From the NCBI GenBank assembly GCA_965263205.1, contig CBDHHF010000009.1, positions 1-64,000 of the forward strand: DNA of 64,000 nucleotides, written 5' to 3'. The stretch is from JBCCIM01 sp965263205 (GTDB lineage Bacteria > Bacteroidota > Rhodothermia > Rhodothermales > JAHQVL01). Under the pieces are notes generated by a model that saw only the letters and a program-made list of their open reading frames with translations, had not been told where the DNA came from and made no database searches. How positions within the stretch are numbered: position 1 is the stretch's first letter; every line of letters starts with the position of its first letter. Positions 53,250-63,186 of this stretch are shown here, one piece after another. The position numbers and the translations under genes are program-made.

Positions 53250-54215
53250 CTAAATCCGCACCCAGGTATCCCTGCCAGCACACCAGCCGCCCCTGGCCAT
53301 GCGGGGCGTAGAAAATGCAAATCCACCTTCCCCGTTGGCTGACAGTAAAATTACACCACCGGTGGCCCCTTTTCCGTCTTTATTCTTGATCTGATCACCC
53401 AGTCTTTCGATCACCGTGCCGGCGGCTTCATGAGCGGCTTTGTGCGTTAATTCATGCACCGCGGCATAGCACATCGATACACTTGCGATGGCCTCGCCCC
53501 ACCCTGTGGCACTGGCCGCGCCTTCAGGCGAAGCATAGAATCCGCACCCTGGCATTGGCGAATCGCCCACGCGACCGTCTGGTCGAAAAGGTGTACCTCC
53601 CGTTGAAGTTGCCGCAGCTAGCTTGCCGGCTTGATCAATAGCCACGCAGCCTACCGTGCCTCGTGGCACTTCTTCGTCAGCCAGGAAGGGATGACTGGTG
53701 TGATACGCGGCCTGTTCTACAAGCTCATTGTACCGCTTTTGCTCCCGTTCACAAATCAACTCCTCGTTTTTAATTCGGGTAAACCCGGCGTTTTCAGCAA
53801 AATTTTCTGCCCCTTCTCCAACAAAAAAACACACAGCGCGCTGCCCTTTTTCCAACACTTTCAGGGCAATTTTAACGGGATGCAAGAAGTGCTGAATTCC
53901 CGCTACTGAGCCAAAATGCCGGGTACTACCTTCCATAATGCCCGCATCAAGTTCTACCCTGCCAGACCGGGTGAGTACGGCACCACGGCCGGCATCAAAC
54001 GCCCCATCAGCCTCCATCGCAGCCACAACCTCGGATACCACGTGAAGCGCAGTTTTACCTGCCAAGAGGGCATTTTTTCCCGTTTCAACCGCTTTCTGAA
54101 GGCCGGCAAGATGGGCGTCACATTCCTCATCCGGGATATTCCAGGCACCACCGTGGACGAGCAACATGGGTCCGCTCTCGTTGGCAGGCCGGCTAAAAGG
54201 TTCAACAACAATCAT
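53250..54215 (-). CDS. Isoaspartyl peptidase / plant-type L-asparaginase
   Basis: N-terminal nucleophile hydrolase of the IaaA family that removes beta-aspartyl residues and hydrolyses asparagine; 321 residues. The chain is self-cleaved before the catalytic Thr in GTVGCVAIDQAGKLAAATSTGG. Other signatures are LLVHGGAWNIP near the N-terminus, AFDAGRGAVLTRSGRVELDAGIMEGSTR, RVGDSPMPGCGFYA and SATGWGEAI. Full length. On the minus strand, convergent with the gene at 52389 across the MITE-like element. Confidence 0.92.
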   Translation of the reverse strand: MIVVEPFSRPANESGPMLLVHGGAWNIPDEECDAHLAGLQKAVETGKNALLAGKTALHVVSEVVAAMEADGAFDAGRGAVLTRSGRVELDAGIMEGSTRHFGSVAGIQHFLHPVKIALKVLEKGQRAVCFFVGEGAENFAENAGFTRIKNEELICEREQKRYNELVEQAAYHTSHPFLADEEVPRGTVGCVAIDQAGKLAAATSTGGTPFRPDGRVGDSPMPGCGFYASPEGAASATGWGEAIASVSMCYAAVHELTHKAAHEAAGTVIERLGDQIKNKDGKGATGGVILLSANGEGGFAFSTPRMARGGWCAGRDTWVRI

Positions 54216-54446
54216 TTAAAGGAGGCGGATGCAGCCCGCGATAACTCTGGGATAAATCTTAACACAATCACCTTACTTCAGCTGTAACTATTGGTTCGCC
54301 GCACTCGTCCATTCGGCATAGTTGTTATGTAACCTTACATAAAAATAGTCCGTAGGCGAGAGCAACTTAACATCGGCTGACCTCTTCCTTTTGTTGTTCG
54401 CATCAGTTGATCACAACACCAATCAAAAAAACGCACCCAGTAGATC

Positions 54447-55503
54447 ATGTATCATTTGTCGCGCTTAACCTACCTCCTGGCCTTTTTGCTTCTGGCCACC
54501 TACCAGATGGGCTGCAGCAATGCCCAATCCCAACCTCCTGAAGAAGAAGAGGAAGAAGTTGCTCCAGCCGTTCCCGTCGAGGCTGCGTTTGTTACGCGCG
54601 GTGATATCTCGGCCTTCTTCTCTGGCACCGCTTCACTTGAAGCAGAAGAAGAAGCAAATGTAGCAGCAAAAGCTGGTGGCGTTGTTACCAAAATTTATGT
54701 TGAAGAAGGTGATCGTGTACGCGCCGGCCAGGCCATGGCCCAGCTCGACGGCGAGCGCCTTGCCCTCGAACTTGCGCGCTCCGAAGTAAGCCTCAACAAA
54801 TTAAAGCGCGAACACGAGCGCAACGAAGGGCTCTATGAGAAGCAGCTCATCAGCGTTGAAGAATACGAGCGCGTAAAATCAGAATTTGAAACCCAGCAGG
54901 CTGCATATAACCTCGCAAAACTCGAACTCGATTACACAACCGTTCGCGCACCAATTTCAGGCATCGTTTCCCAGCGGCCTCATCAAAGTGGGCAACACGC
55001 TTAATGTAAACGAGCAAACCTTTACCGTTTCTGACTTTGATCCGCTGCTTGCAATTATGTACGCGCCAGAGAAAGAACTCGGCAAACTGAAAGTGAAGCA
55101 GCATGCGCACCTCACAGTAGATGCACTTGCCGGCACCGTATTTACAGGCGAAATCAAACGCATCAGCCCTGTTGTTGACGCAACCACAGGTACGTTCAAA
55201 GTCACCATTGAAGTGAATGACCAGAGCGGCGTACTGAAGCCAGGTATGTTTGGCCGGGTACAGGTTGTGTATGATACGCACCTGCAAACGCTACTGGTAC
55301 CGAAAGAAGCTGTCATCGAAGAAGACAGTGAAGTATCACTGTACGTAGTGCAGGACAGCCAGGCATTCCGCAAAGTAATCGACCGTGGCTACGTGGATGA
55401 GCTCTACGTTGAGATTCTCAATGGTGTAGAGCATGGCGCGCAAATCATTACAGCAGGCCAGGGAAGTCTGCGCGACAGTGCCCGGGTAGACGTTATCGAA
55501 TAA
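54447..55503 (+). CDS. RND efflux periplasmic adaptor, lipoprotein (one apparent frameshift)
   Basis: Membrane-fusion adaptor of the AcrA/MdtA type, about 351 residues with a lipobox (QMGC) and acidic linker EEEEEEV. The lipoyl-like half (EAEEEANVAAKAGGVVTKIYVEEGDRVRAGQAMAQLDG), coiled-coil hairpin (ALELARSEVSLNKLKREHERNEGLYEKQLIS) and beta-barrel (VGNTLNVNEQTFTVSDFDPLLAIMYAPEKEL; GTFKVTIEVNDQSGVLKPGMFGRVQVV) are all present. The frame is lost near 54978; deleting one base joins GIVSQR to LIKVGNTL. First gene of the efflux operon; two permeases follow. Confidence 0.9.
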
Positions 55504-55674
55504 CGCCGGCACACTCGATCCGTGATGCAGGGCATTCGCACACTGTTTTGAACAGCGCTTCTGCCTTTACCTTGCGACAAATGAACAGCACAAGTTGACA
55601 GCATTGCGCTGCATCACGGATCCCGCTTATCCCGGTGGCACCACCCGCCGCCTTCCCAGACTCTGGACAACGAT

Positions 55675-58600
55675 ATGAAATTAATCGACCTCTCCATTCG
55701 CCGGCGGGTTACGATTGCTATGTTTACACTGGCAGTCCTCCTGTTTGGTACCGTATCCCTTTCTCGGCTCTCAATCAACCTGCTACCCGACCTGACTTTC
55801 CCCACCCTGACGGTCCGGACGGCCTATGAAGGCGCAGCACCTGCTGAAATTGAGAACCTGATTAGCAAACCCATCGAAGAAGCCCTCGGGGTTGTCAAGA
55901 ACCTCGGGAAAATGGAGTCCATCTCCCGCACGGGACAATCAGATGTTGTCCTCGAATTTGCATGGGGTGTCGATATCGATCTTGCACGCATGGAGGTTCG
56001 CGAAAAGCTCGACGCACTCCAACTTCCGCTTGAAGCCGAACGCCCCGTGCTACTGCGGTTTGACCCGTCGCTCGACCCCATCATGCGCTTTGGTCTCTAC
56101 ATAGACGAAAGTGACGTACTGGTCGCCAGCGCTGATTCAAGTGTGATTCACACCCGGTTAAATTCGTCCTACAATCTCGACGAAGACGAACTAAAGTACA
56201 TCCGCCGCTTTGCCGACGAACAGCTCAAAAAAGACCTTGAGTCTACTGCCGGCGTTGCCGCTGTGAAAATTAGCGGTGGGCTTGAAGATGAAGTCCAGGT
56301 GCTGATCGACCAGGACAAAATTTCACAACTTGGCCTCACCATCGACCAGGTGGTTCAGGTACTCAATGCAGAAAACGTAAACCTTTCTGGTGGCCGACTC
56401 GAAGAAGGCGTACAGCAATATCTTGTACGTACCGTCAATGAATTTGAGAGTGTTGGTGAGATTGGGAATGTAATTGTCGACAATCGCGGGCTCGCACCAA
56501 TTTATCTGCGCGATATTGCCTCGGTAGATCTCGGGTATAAAGAACGTGAAGCGATCACGCGTATTGATGGCCGCGAGGCGGTTGAAGTTGCCATCTACAA
56601 AGAAGGCGACGCCAACACGGTCGAGGTTGCCCAGAACGTACAGCGCCGGCTAAATCGCATCCAGGAAGAACTACCGAGCGAAATGAAGCTGGTCAATGTG
56701 TACGACCAGTCCACTTTTATTGAGGGTGCAGTAAACGATGTTGTCTTCGCCGGCTTGATTGGTGGTATCCTTGCAATCCTCATCCTCTACCTTTTCCTCC
56801 GCGATTTCAAGACGACGGTTATCATTTCGGTATCCATTCCCGTCTCGATCATCGCCACGTTCAACATGATGTTTGGCAATGATTTGTCGCTAAACATCAT
56901 GTCGCTTGGTGGTCTCGCGCTTGGTATCGGCCTCCTTGTCGATAACTCGATTGTGGTGTTGGAGAACATAGCCCGGCATCGAGAGCTTGGAAAAAACACC
57001 AAAGAATCTGCCCGAATCGGGGCAAGCGAAGTGGCACAAGCCGTCATTGCTTCAACGCTTACAACAATCGCGGTATTTTTCCCGCTCGTGTTTGTGGATG
57101 GTATTGCCGGCCAGTTGTTTAGAGATCAGGCGCTCACCGTAACGTTCTCACTGATTGCTTCTCTCGTTGTAGCCATCACGCTGATTCCGATGCTTGCCTC
57201 GTTTGGCAAAGACGGAAAAAACAAAGCAATTGAGCGGCCCGAACTCAAAGAGCCGCGCACCAAGTTTGGCCGCGTTCTCCGTAAAATCCGCGTGTTTATT
57301 TTCAACACGATTCCTACGTTTTTAGCGTGGCTGTTCATTACAGCAGCACGCAAAATCAGCGCCCTGATGCGCCTGTTATTCTCACCGTTCGCAAAAGGCG
57401 TGCAGGCCATGAATGATGCACTTTCTGCGCGCTATCCGGGCCTTTTGGGCTGGGCGCTAAATAGAAAAGCATTGGTACTCGTGGTGGCGTTTAGTTTGTT
57501 TGCCGGCACCATGCTCATGGTCCCCCGCCTGGGCGTAGAACTCATCCCGCAGCTTTCGCAAGGTGAATTCAACGTAGAGTTCAAGCTCGAGCCCGGTACG
57601 CCACTCGAGCAAACAGACATCGTCCTCAGCAACCTGCAACAGACCGCCAACACGGTATCTGAAATCAACACCACGTTTGCGGTCGCCGGCACGGGTAACA
57701 GACTCGATGCCAATCCAGATCAGGGCGGTGAAAACTGGGGTGAGGTGCACGTTGCGCTGCAAACTGATGCCGGCGAATTTGGCGAAGCAAATGCGATGGA
57801 CGCCCTTCGCGATGTGCTCGAAACAGAGCCCGGCGTGCAGTACGAATTTAACTACCCGACCCTCTTTACTTTCGACACACCCGTTGAAATCGAAATTGCC
57901 GGATACGAGCTCGACAAGTTGAAACGCGTCTCGCAAGCCATTAAAGGCCGGCTCGATCAGTCGGATCGGTTCATCGACGTAAAATCTACCATGGAACGGG
58001 GCAACCCGGAAGTGCAGATTTACTTCGACCGCGAGCGCGCTGCAGCACTTGGTCTGGCTGTAAGCGATGTAGCACGGCGTGTTGTGAGCAACGTCCGCGG
58101 TGACGTAGCCACCCGCTACTCCTGGCGTGACCGAAAAATTGACGTCCTTGTACGCGTCAAAGAAGAAGACCGGGCCAACATTGACCGCATCAAAGAACTG
58201 GTGGTTAATCCGGAAAGTGATCGCCCCATTCCGCTTTCTACCGTGGCTGACGTGGTCATCGACGTTGGTCCGGGCGAAATTCGCCGCATTAGCCAGGAGC
58301 GGGTAGCCCTGGTAAGTGCCAACCTGAATTACGGCGACCTTGGTGCCGCCGCTCTGGAAATCAACGAAATCCTGGATGACGTGGCTGTCCCTCCCGGCGT
58401 TGAAGTCAGCCTGGGTGGACAAAGCGAAGAGATGAACAACAGCTTCCGCTCGCTGCTGTTGGCACTGGCGCTGGCAGTCTTCCTTGTCTACCTGATCATG
58501 GCCTCTCAGTTTGAATCATTGCTACATCCGTTTGTGATTTTCTTCAGTATCCCATTGGCCCTGATTGGTGCCGTTTGGGCGCTGTACGCAACGGGCTCAA

Positions 58601-58968
58601 CAATCAGCGTTGTGGTGTTTATCGGATTAATATTACTGGCGGGGATTGTGGTGAACAATGCCATTGTACTGGTCGACCTGATCAATCAACTCCGCGAAAA
58701 AGGAATGCCAAAACGCGAAGCCATCATGGAAGCCGGCCGCTTGCGGCTACGCCCAATCCTGATGACGACGCTGACGACTACCTTAGGACTCCTCCCGCTT
58801 GCATTCGGCGTGGGTGAAGGCACAGAGATCCGTGCCCCAATGGCCATCACGGTAATCGGCGGCCTGCTGGTTTCCACGCTGCTTACACTGGTGGTTATCC
58901 CGGTGATGTACATGGTGCTCGACCGTCGACCCGATGTAAAACCGCAGCCCGAGCCGGCTCAATCTTAA
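55675..58968 (+). CDS. RND efflux permease (AcrB/HAE1-like) 1
   Basis: Inner-membrane RND transporter of 1097 residues with twelve-helix architecture and two large periplasmic loops. Diagnostic segments: start RRRVTIAMFTLAVLLFG, TM4 LGIGLLVDNSIVVLENIARHRELG with a D-N pair in the proton relay, and the second half NAIVLVDLINQLREKGMPKREAIMEAG. It has an insert of about 75 residues between TM6 and TM7 with an added hydrophobic segment (FIFNTIPTFLAWLFITAARK), which makes it longer than AcrB. Probably works with the adaptor upstream and may form a mixed trimer with the second permease. No outer-membrane factor is next to it. Confidence 0.94.
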   Translation: MKLIDLSIRRRVTIAMFTLAVLLFGTVSLSRLSINLLPDLTFPTLTVRTAYEGAAPAEIENLISKPIEEALGVVKNLGKMESISRTGQSDVVLEFAWGVDIDLARMEVREKLDALQLPLEAERPVLLRFDPSLDPIMRFGLYIDESDVLVASADSSVIHTRLNSSYNLDEDELKYIRRFADEQLKKDLESTAGVAAVKISGGLEDEVQVLIDQDKISQLGLTIDQVVQVLNAENVNLSGGRLEEGVQQYLVRTVNEFESVGEIGNVIVDNRGLAPIYLRDIASVDLGYKEREAITRIDGREAVEVAIYKEGDANTVEVAQNVQRRLNRIQEELPSEMKLVNVYDQSTFIEGAVNDVVFAGLIGGILAILILYLFLRDFKTTVIISVSIPVSIIATFNMMFGNDLSLNIMSLGGLALGIGLLVDNSIVVLENIARHRELGKNTKESARIGASEVAQAVIASTLTTIAVFFPLVFVDGIAGQLFRDQALTVTFSLIASLVVAITLIPMLASFGKDGKNKAIERPELKEPRTKFGRVLRKIRVFIFNTIPTFLAWLFITAARKISALMRLLFSPFAKGVQAMNDALSARYPGLLGWALNRKALVLVVAFSLFAGTMLMVPRLGVELIPQLSQGEFNVEFKLEPGTPLEQTDIVLSNLQQTANTVSEINTTFAVAGTGNRLDANPDQGGENWGEVHVALQTDAGEFGEANAMDALRDVLETEPGVQYEFNYPTLFTFDTPVEIEIAGYELDKLKRVSQAIKGRLDQSDRFIDVKSTMERGNPEVQIYFDRERAAALGLAVSDVARRVVSNVRGDVATRYSWRDRKIDVLVRVKEEDRANIDRIKELVVNPESDRPIPLSTVADVVIDVGPGEIRRISQERVALVSANLNYGDLGAAALEINEILDDVAVPPGVEVSLGGQSEEMNNSFRSLLLALALAVFLVYLIMASQFESLLHPFVIFFSIPLALIGAVWALYATGSTISVVVFIGLILLAGIVVNNAIVLVDLINQLREKGMPKREAIMEAGRLRLRPILMTTLTTTLGLLPLAFGVGEGTEIRAPMAITVIGGLLVSTLLTLVVIPVMYMVLDRRPDVKPQPEPAQS

Positions 58969-59006
58969 TAACCGTCCTACCTTGATCCTTTACGTGGAGT
59001 AACGCA

Positions 59007-62000
59007 ATGCACGTTTCAGAATTCGCAATCAAGCGCCCGGTAACGACGGTAATGTCCTTCATGTCGTTCATCGTCATCGGCATCATAGCCTCAAGGCTGC
59101 TTGCGCTCGAATACTTCCCTTCCATTGACTTCCCCGGTGTATTTGTACAGATCCCCTACCCTGGTTCATCACCAGAGGAGATCGAAAAGCAAATTACCCG
59201 GCCGGCTGAAGAAGTGCTCGCAACCATTAGCGGCCTCAAGTCAATGAATTCGACCTCGCACGAAAATGGTTCTGACATCTTCCTTTCCTTTGAATGGGGA
59301 GAAGAAACCAAGATTCGCGCACTCGAAGTCCGGGAAAAACTGGACGGCATCCGAAAACAGTGGCCGAGCGACCTGGAACGGTATTATACCTTCCAGTTCT
59401 CCACAACCGACATGCCGATTCTGACGCTCCGCATTTCATCAGAACGCGATTTATCGGGTTCGTACGAAATGCTCAACCGTAAAATAAAGCGAAAGCTGGA
59501 GCGGCTGGATGGGGTGTCGCAGGTCGAGCTCTATGGGGTATACCCCAAAGAAGTGCGCATTGAGCTCATAGCAGACCGTGTCTCAGCACACAAGGTGGAT
59601 CTGGTTGATCTTTCTACCAAACTGCGGGCCAGCGATTTCTCGCTCACGGCCGGCAAAATCAGCGACAGCAACAAGCGCTTTATGGTCCGCCCAATGGGTG
59701 AGTTACGAAGCATCGATGAAGTTGCCAATCTGACCATCAATGAACGCGGCCTGCGACTTAAAGACATTGCCGAGGTCTCTTTTGAAGAGCCCAAACGCGA
59801 AGAAGGTCGGCACCTGGATGGCAGCTACGCCATCGGGATGAACATCACTAAAGAATCTGAAGCAAATACGGTAGCTACTGCCCAACGTGTAGTGGCTGAA
59901 GTTGAGAAGCTCAAATCGGATCCAGAGCTCGAAGGGGTAAGCATCTATTACATGGACAACTCAGCCGAAGGCATTGTGTCTTCGCTGGATAACCTGCTGA
60001 TGTCAGGCTTGATTGGGGCTTTCTTTGCACTCATCGTCCTCTTCTTTTTCTTGCGCCGGATGTCGACGACACTGATCGTGACCCTGGCCGTACCTATTTC
60101 GATCGTTATCACGCTTGGTGGCATTTACTTCCTTGGGCTTTCGCTCAACATCCTGTCGATGATGGGCCTTATGCTCGCGATTGGTATGCTTGTCGATAAC
60201 GCGGTTGTTGTGACCGAGAGCATCCACCGGCACCAATTAGAAGATCCGGACAACCCGGTAAAGGCTACCGTGCGAGGTGTTAAAGAAGTAAGTATTGCTG
60301 TAACGGCCGGCACCATTACCACGGGCATCGTATTTCTACCCTTTATCGTGAGTCCGGCGGACGATGTTACGCTTTTCCTCAAGCACGTATCAATCTCCAT
60401 TTGTATCGCGCTTGGGATTTCGCTGATTATTTCGCAGACCATTGTGCCACTCTTGATGGCACGCCTCAAGCCGGGTCCAAAGAAAGAGAAGGCCACGATC
60501 GTCGACAAAATGGTTGTCTACTACGACCGCCTGCTTGCGTGGCTTGTTAACCGTCGCTGGATTTCAGTAGGCTTGATGTTGCTTATTCTCTTCAGCGTAG
60601 CCATTCCAGTCAATTTTGTAAATTCAGACTTCTTCCCTGACAATGAGGGGACGGAGCGGCAGATCCGGTTGTTCTACCACATCAATGGTTCGTATACGCT
60701 CGAGCGGGTTGAAGAGGAAGTAGACAAAGTTGAAGCTTACCTCTTCGAAAACAAAGACCAGTTCGAAATTGAGTCTGTGTACAGCTATTGGCGTGCCGGC
60801 TGGGCATCTTCTACAATCATGCTCAAAGATGGTGATGAAGCTGAAAAATCAGTACAGCTGATTCAGGAAGAGATTCGGGAAGAGCTTCCCAAAATGGCGA
60901 TTGCAAATCCGTCCTTCAGCTGGCAATCCAACAACCCGGAAGAAGGCTTGCGCGTGATCCTGTCGGGCGAGTCGAGCGAAGTGCTGGAAGAGTTGTCGCA
61001 TGAAGTAGCCGGCGTACTCTCTCGCGTTGATGGATTTATCGATGTGCGATCCGAAGCTGAGAGCGGCGAGGAAGAGGTTCAGGTGGTTGTCGACCGCGAA
61101 CGCGCCCGGCAGTATGGCTTCTCCACCCAACAAATTGCCAGCACCGTATCCACAGCGATGCGTGGCTTCAACCTGCGCCGATTCAGAACACCAGACGGCG
61201 AAGTGGAAATGCGGCTGGCGTTCCAGGATGCAGACCAGGCTTCGATCAATAACCTGCGCAATCTGTCGATCCAGCGGCCCGATGGTGATCCACTTAAGCT
61301 GGCTGCGCTTGCAGATTTTGAAACAACGCGTGGCCCGCGCGCCATTAGCCGGCAAAACCGCATCACGATGATGGGGGTAAAAATCGGGCTCGATGGCATT
61401 ACCAAAGAAGACGGTACGGAGCGGCTCAATCAGGTCCTCGAAAATTACGAACTGCCGGCGGGTTATCAGTGGGGTTTCAGTCAGCGCCGGAACGACGAAG
61501 AGAATTCACAGCAGTTGATGATGATCAACATTCTCATGGCGCTCGTGCTTATTTACTTCGTGATGGCCGCGCTCTTTGAATCGCTTATTCATCCGGCTGG
61601 TATCTGGAGTTCGATTATCTTCGCTATTGTTGGCGTCTACTGGTTCTTCCTGATAACCGGGACAACCATGCAGATCATGGCATGGATTGGTGTATTGATC
61701 CTCATAGGGGTGGTGGTGAACAATGGCATTGTGCTCATAGACCATATAAACTTCTTGCGAGATAGCGGCCTGCCTCGTAAACAAGCCATCCTGCAAGCCG
61801 GCCATGACCGTTTCCGCCCTATCGTTATGACGGCGGCCACAACGGTGCTCGGATTGATCCCGCTTTGTATTGGCAATACCCAGATCGGTGGCGACGGCCC
61901 GCCTTACTTCCCAATGGCACGCGCCATCGTGGGCGGACTAACATTCTCTACGGTTGTAACTTTGGTGATCCTTCCAACGATTTATATTCTACTGGATGAT

Positions 62001-62045
62001 TTGCGTAATTGGAGCCGGCGAACCATCCACGATGCAAAATCGTAA
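59007..62045 (+). CDS. RND efflux permease (AcrB/HAE1-like) 2
   Basis: Second RND permease, 1012 residues, 38 bases after the first. It contains VSEFAIKRPVTTVMSFMSFIVIG, TM4 MLAIGMLVDNAVVVTESIHRHQLED with the relay Asp, and the C-terminal VVNNGIVLIDHINFLRDSGLPRKQAILQAGHDRFRPI. It is about as long as AcrB and diverged from its neighbour, like the MdtB/MdtC pair. Two permeases and one adaptor make a heteromultimeric pump plausible. Confidence 0.94.
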   Translation: MHVSEFAIKRPVTTVMSFMSFIVIGIIASRLLALEYFPSIDFPGVFVQIPYPGSSPEEIEKQITRPAEEVLATISGLKSMNSTSHENGSDIFLSFEWGEETKIRALEVREKLDGIRKQWPSDLERYYTFQFSTTDMPILTLRISSERDLSGSYEMLNRKIKRKLERLDGVSQVELYGVYPKEVRIELIADRVSAHKVDLVDLSTKLRASDFSLTAGKISDSNKRFMVRPMGELRSIDEVANLTINERGLRLKDIAEVSFEEPKREEGRHLDGSYAIGMNITKESEANTVATAQRVVAEVEKLKSDPELEGVSIYYMDNSAEGIVSSLDNLLMSGLIGAFFALIVLFFFLRRMSTTLIVTLAVPISIVITLGGIYFLGLSLNILSMMGLMLAIGMLVDNAVVVTESIHRHQLEDPDNPVKATVRGVKEVSIAVTAGTITTGIVFLPFIVSPADDVTLFLKHVSISICIALGISLIISQTIVPLLMARLKPGPKKEKATIVDKMVVYYDRLLAWLVNRRWISVGLMLLILFSVAIPVNFVNSDFFPDNEGTERQIRLFYHINGSYTLERVEEEVDKVEAYLFENKDQFEIESVYSYWRAGWASSTIMLKDGDEAEKSVQLIQEEIREELPKMAIANPSFSWQSNNPEEGLRVILSGESSEVLEELSHEVAGVLSRVDGFIDVRSEAESGEEEVQVVVDRERARQYGFSTQQIASTVSTAMRGFNLRRFRTPDGEVEMRLAFQDADQASINNLRNLSIQRPDGDPLKLAALADFETTRGPRAISRQNRITMMGVKIGLDGITKEDGTERLNQVLENYELPAGYQWGFSQRRNDEENSQQLMMINILMALVLIYFVMAALFESLIHPAGIWSSIIFAIVGVYWFFLITGTTMQIMAWIGVLILIGVVVNNGIVLIDHINFLRDSGLPRKQAILQAGHDRFRPIVMTAATTVLGLIPLCIGNTQIGGDGPPYFPMARAIVGGLTFSTVVTLVILPTIYILLDDLRNWSRRTIHDAKS

Positions 62046-62084
62046 GGTTGCCGGCTGCACACGTTGCACTTGGCACACCTTCTG

Positions 62085-63053
62085 ATGAAAGAGACCCTTA
62101 CATCAACAACAACACACCTTACCGAAGACCCTGAAGCGGCGGCTGCGTTTATCAAACGCGGCGAGATTGTGGCGTTTCCGACCGAAACCGTATACGGGCT
62201 CGGCGGCGCGTACAACAACGCCGACGCCATCGCTTCCATTTTTGCAGCCAAGTCGCGTCCGCCCGACAACCCGCTGATCGTTCATATCACAGCCCTGCAC
62301 CAGCTTGATGAACTGGTAACGGCTATGTCGCCCGACGCACACCGGTTGATTGAAGCGTTCTTCCCAGGCCCTCTTACGCTTGTATTTAAGCGAAATCACC
62401 TGGTACCCGACCTGGTAACGGCCGGCCTCGATACTGTAGCTGTACGGATGCCCGCGTTGCCTGTTGCTCGGACGTTCATAGAAGCCTGTGGTGTACCTGT
62501 TGCAGCGCCTTCTGCAAATCGCTCTGGACGGCCCAGCCCTACAGCATGGCAAGATGTTTATGCAGACTTGAAAGGTCGTATTCCTTGTATACTCAAAGGC
62601 GGTTTGTCCGAAGTCGGCATTGAATCTACTGTTGTTGACTGTACAGCTGCGCGGCCACTCGTTTTACGGGCCGGCGGCATTACGCTCGAAGCGCTGCAAG
62701 AAGTGGCACCGCATGCCACCTTGTATCAAAAAAAGATGGGTGGCCCAACACGGAGCCCGGGGATGAAATACCGCCATTACGCCCCCAAAGCAACGGTTCA
62801 GTTGGTTGACTCCCCAGAGGCGGTGCCGGCCTCTGATGCCCACGCGTTTATTGGCTGCACGTCGCACCCGTTTCCCGAACAGCTGGGCCTACACCTCAAA
62901 TGCGCTGACCTTGCTGTTTATGCCCATGAACTGTTTCGCTTCTTCCGGAGAAGCGACCGCGCCGGCATCGCGCACATTTATTGCCAGACGGTTCCTCGCA
63001 CAGGACTCGGCATGGCACTGATGGATCGACTCGAAAAGGCGGCAGCGCGATAA
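62085..63053 (+). CDS. L-threonylcarbamoyladenylate synthase (Sua5-type)
   Basis: Enzyme of the t6A tRNA modification pathway, making threonylcarbamoyl-AMP; 322 residues from ATG 62085. The YrdC domain (residues 12-200) has AAFIKRGEIVAFPTETVYGLGG, FAAKSRPPDNPLIVHI, ADAHRLIEAFFPGPLTLVFKR-like and VRMPALPVARTFIEACGVPVAAPSANRSGRPSPT. A C-terminal Sua5 domain (MGGPTRSPGMKYRHYAPKATV) distinguishes it from the short TsaC form. The upstream TTG in frame has no support. Intact gene. Confidence 0.94.
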   Translation: MKETLTSTTTHLTEDPEAAAAFIKRGEIVAFPTETVYGLGGAYNNADAIASIFAAKSRPPDNPLIVHITALHQLDELVTAMSPDAHRLIEAFFPGPLTLVFKRNHLVPDLVTAGLDTVAVRMPALPVARTFIEACGVPVAAPSANRSGRPSPTAWQDVYADLKGRIPCILKGGLSEVGIESTVVDCTAARPLVLRAGGITLEALQEVAPHATLYQKKMGGPTRSPGMKYRHYAPKATVQLVDSPEAVPASDAHAFIGCTSHPFPEQLGLHLKCADLAVYAHELFRFFRRSDRAGIAHIYCQTVPRTGLGMALMDRLEKAAAR

Positions 63054-63186
63054 ATTACCTGCGAAAGACTCCTTTCCAGCCCCGCATTTTTTCCTACAGC
63101 GGGTACGTATTTAGTTGGCACGTTTCCTTCCGATACTCCGGGTGCAAATCAATTTTATTATTGCGCCCCAGTACCGGAAGTAAACT

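Noticed and set aside
57457..58422. 321-codon open frame antisense to RND permease 1
   Set aside because: It mirrors the codon pattern of the permease gene on the other strand and encodes no recognisable domain.
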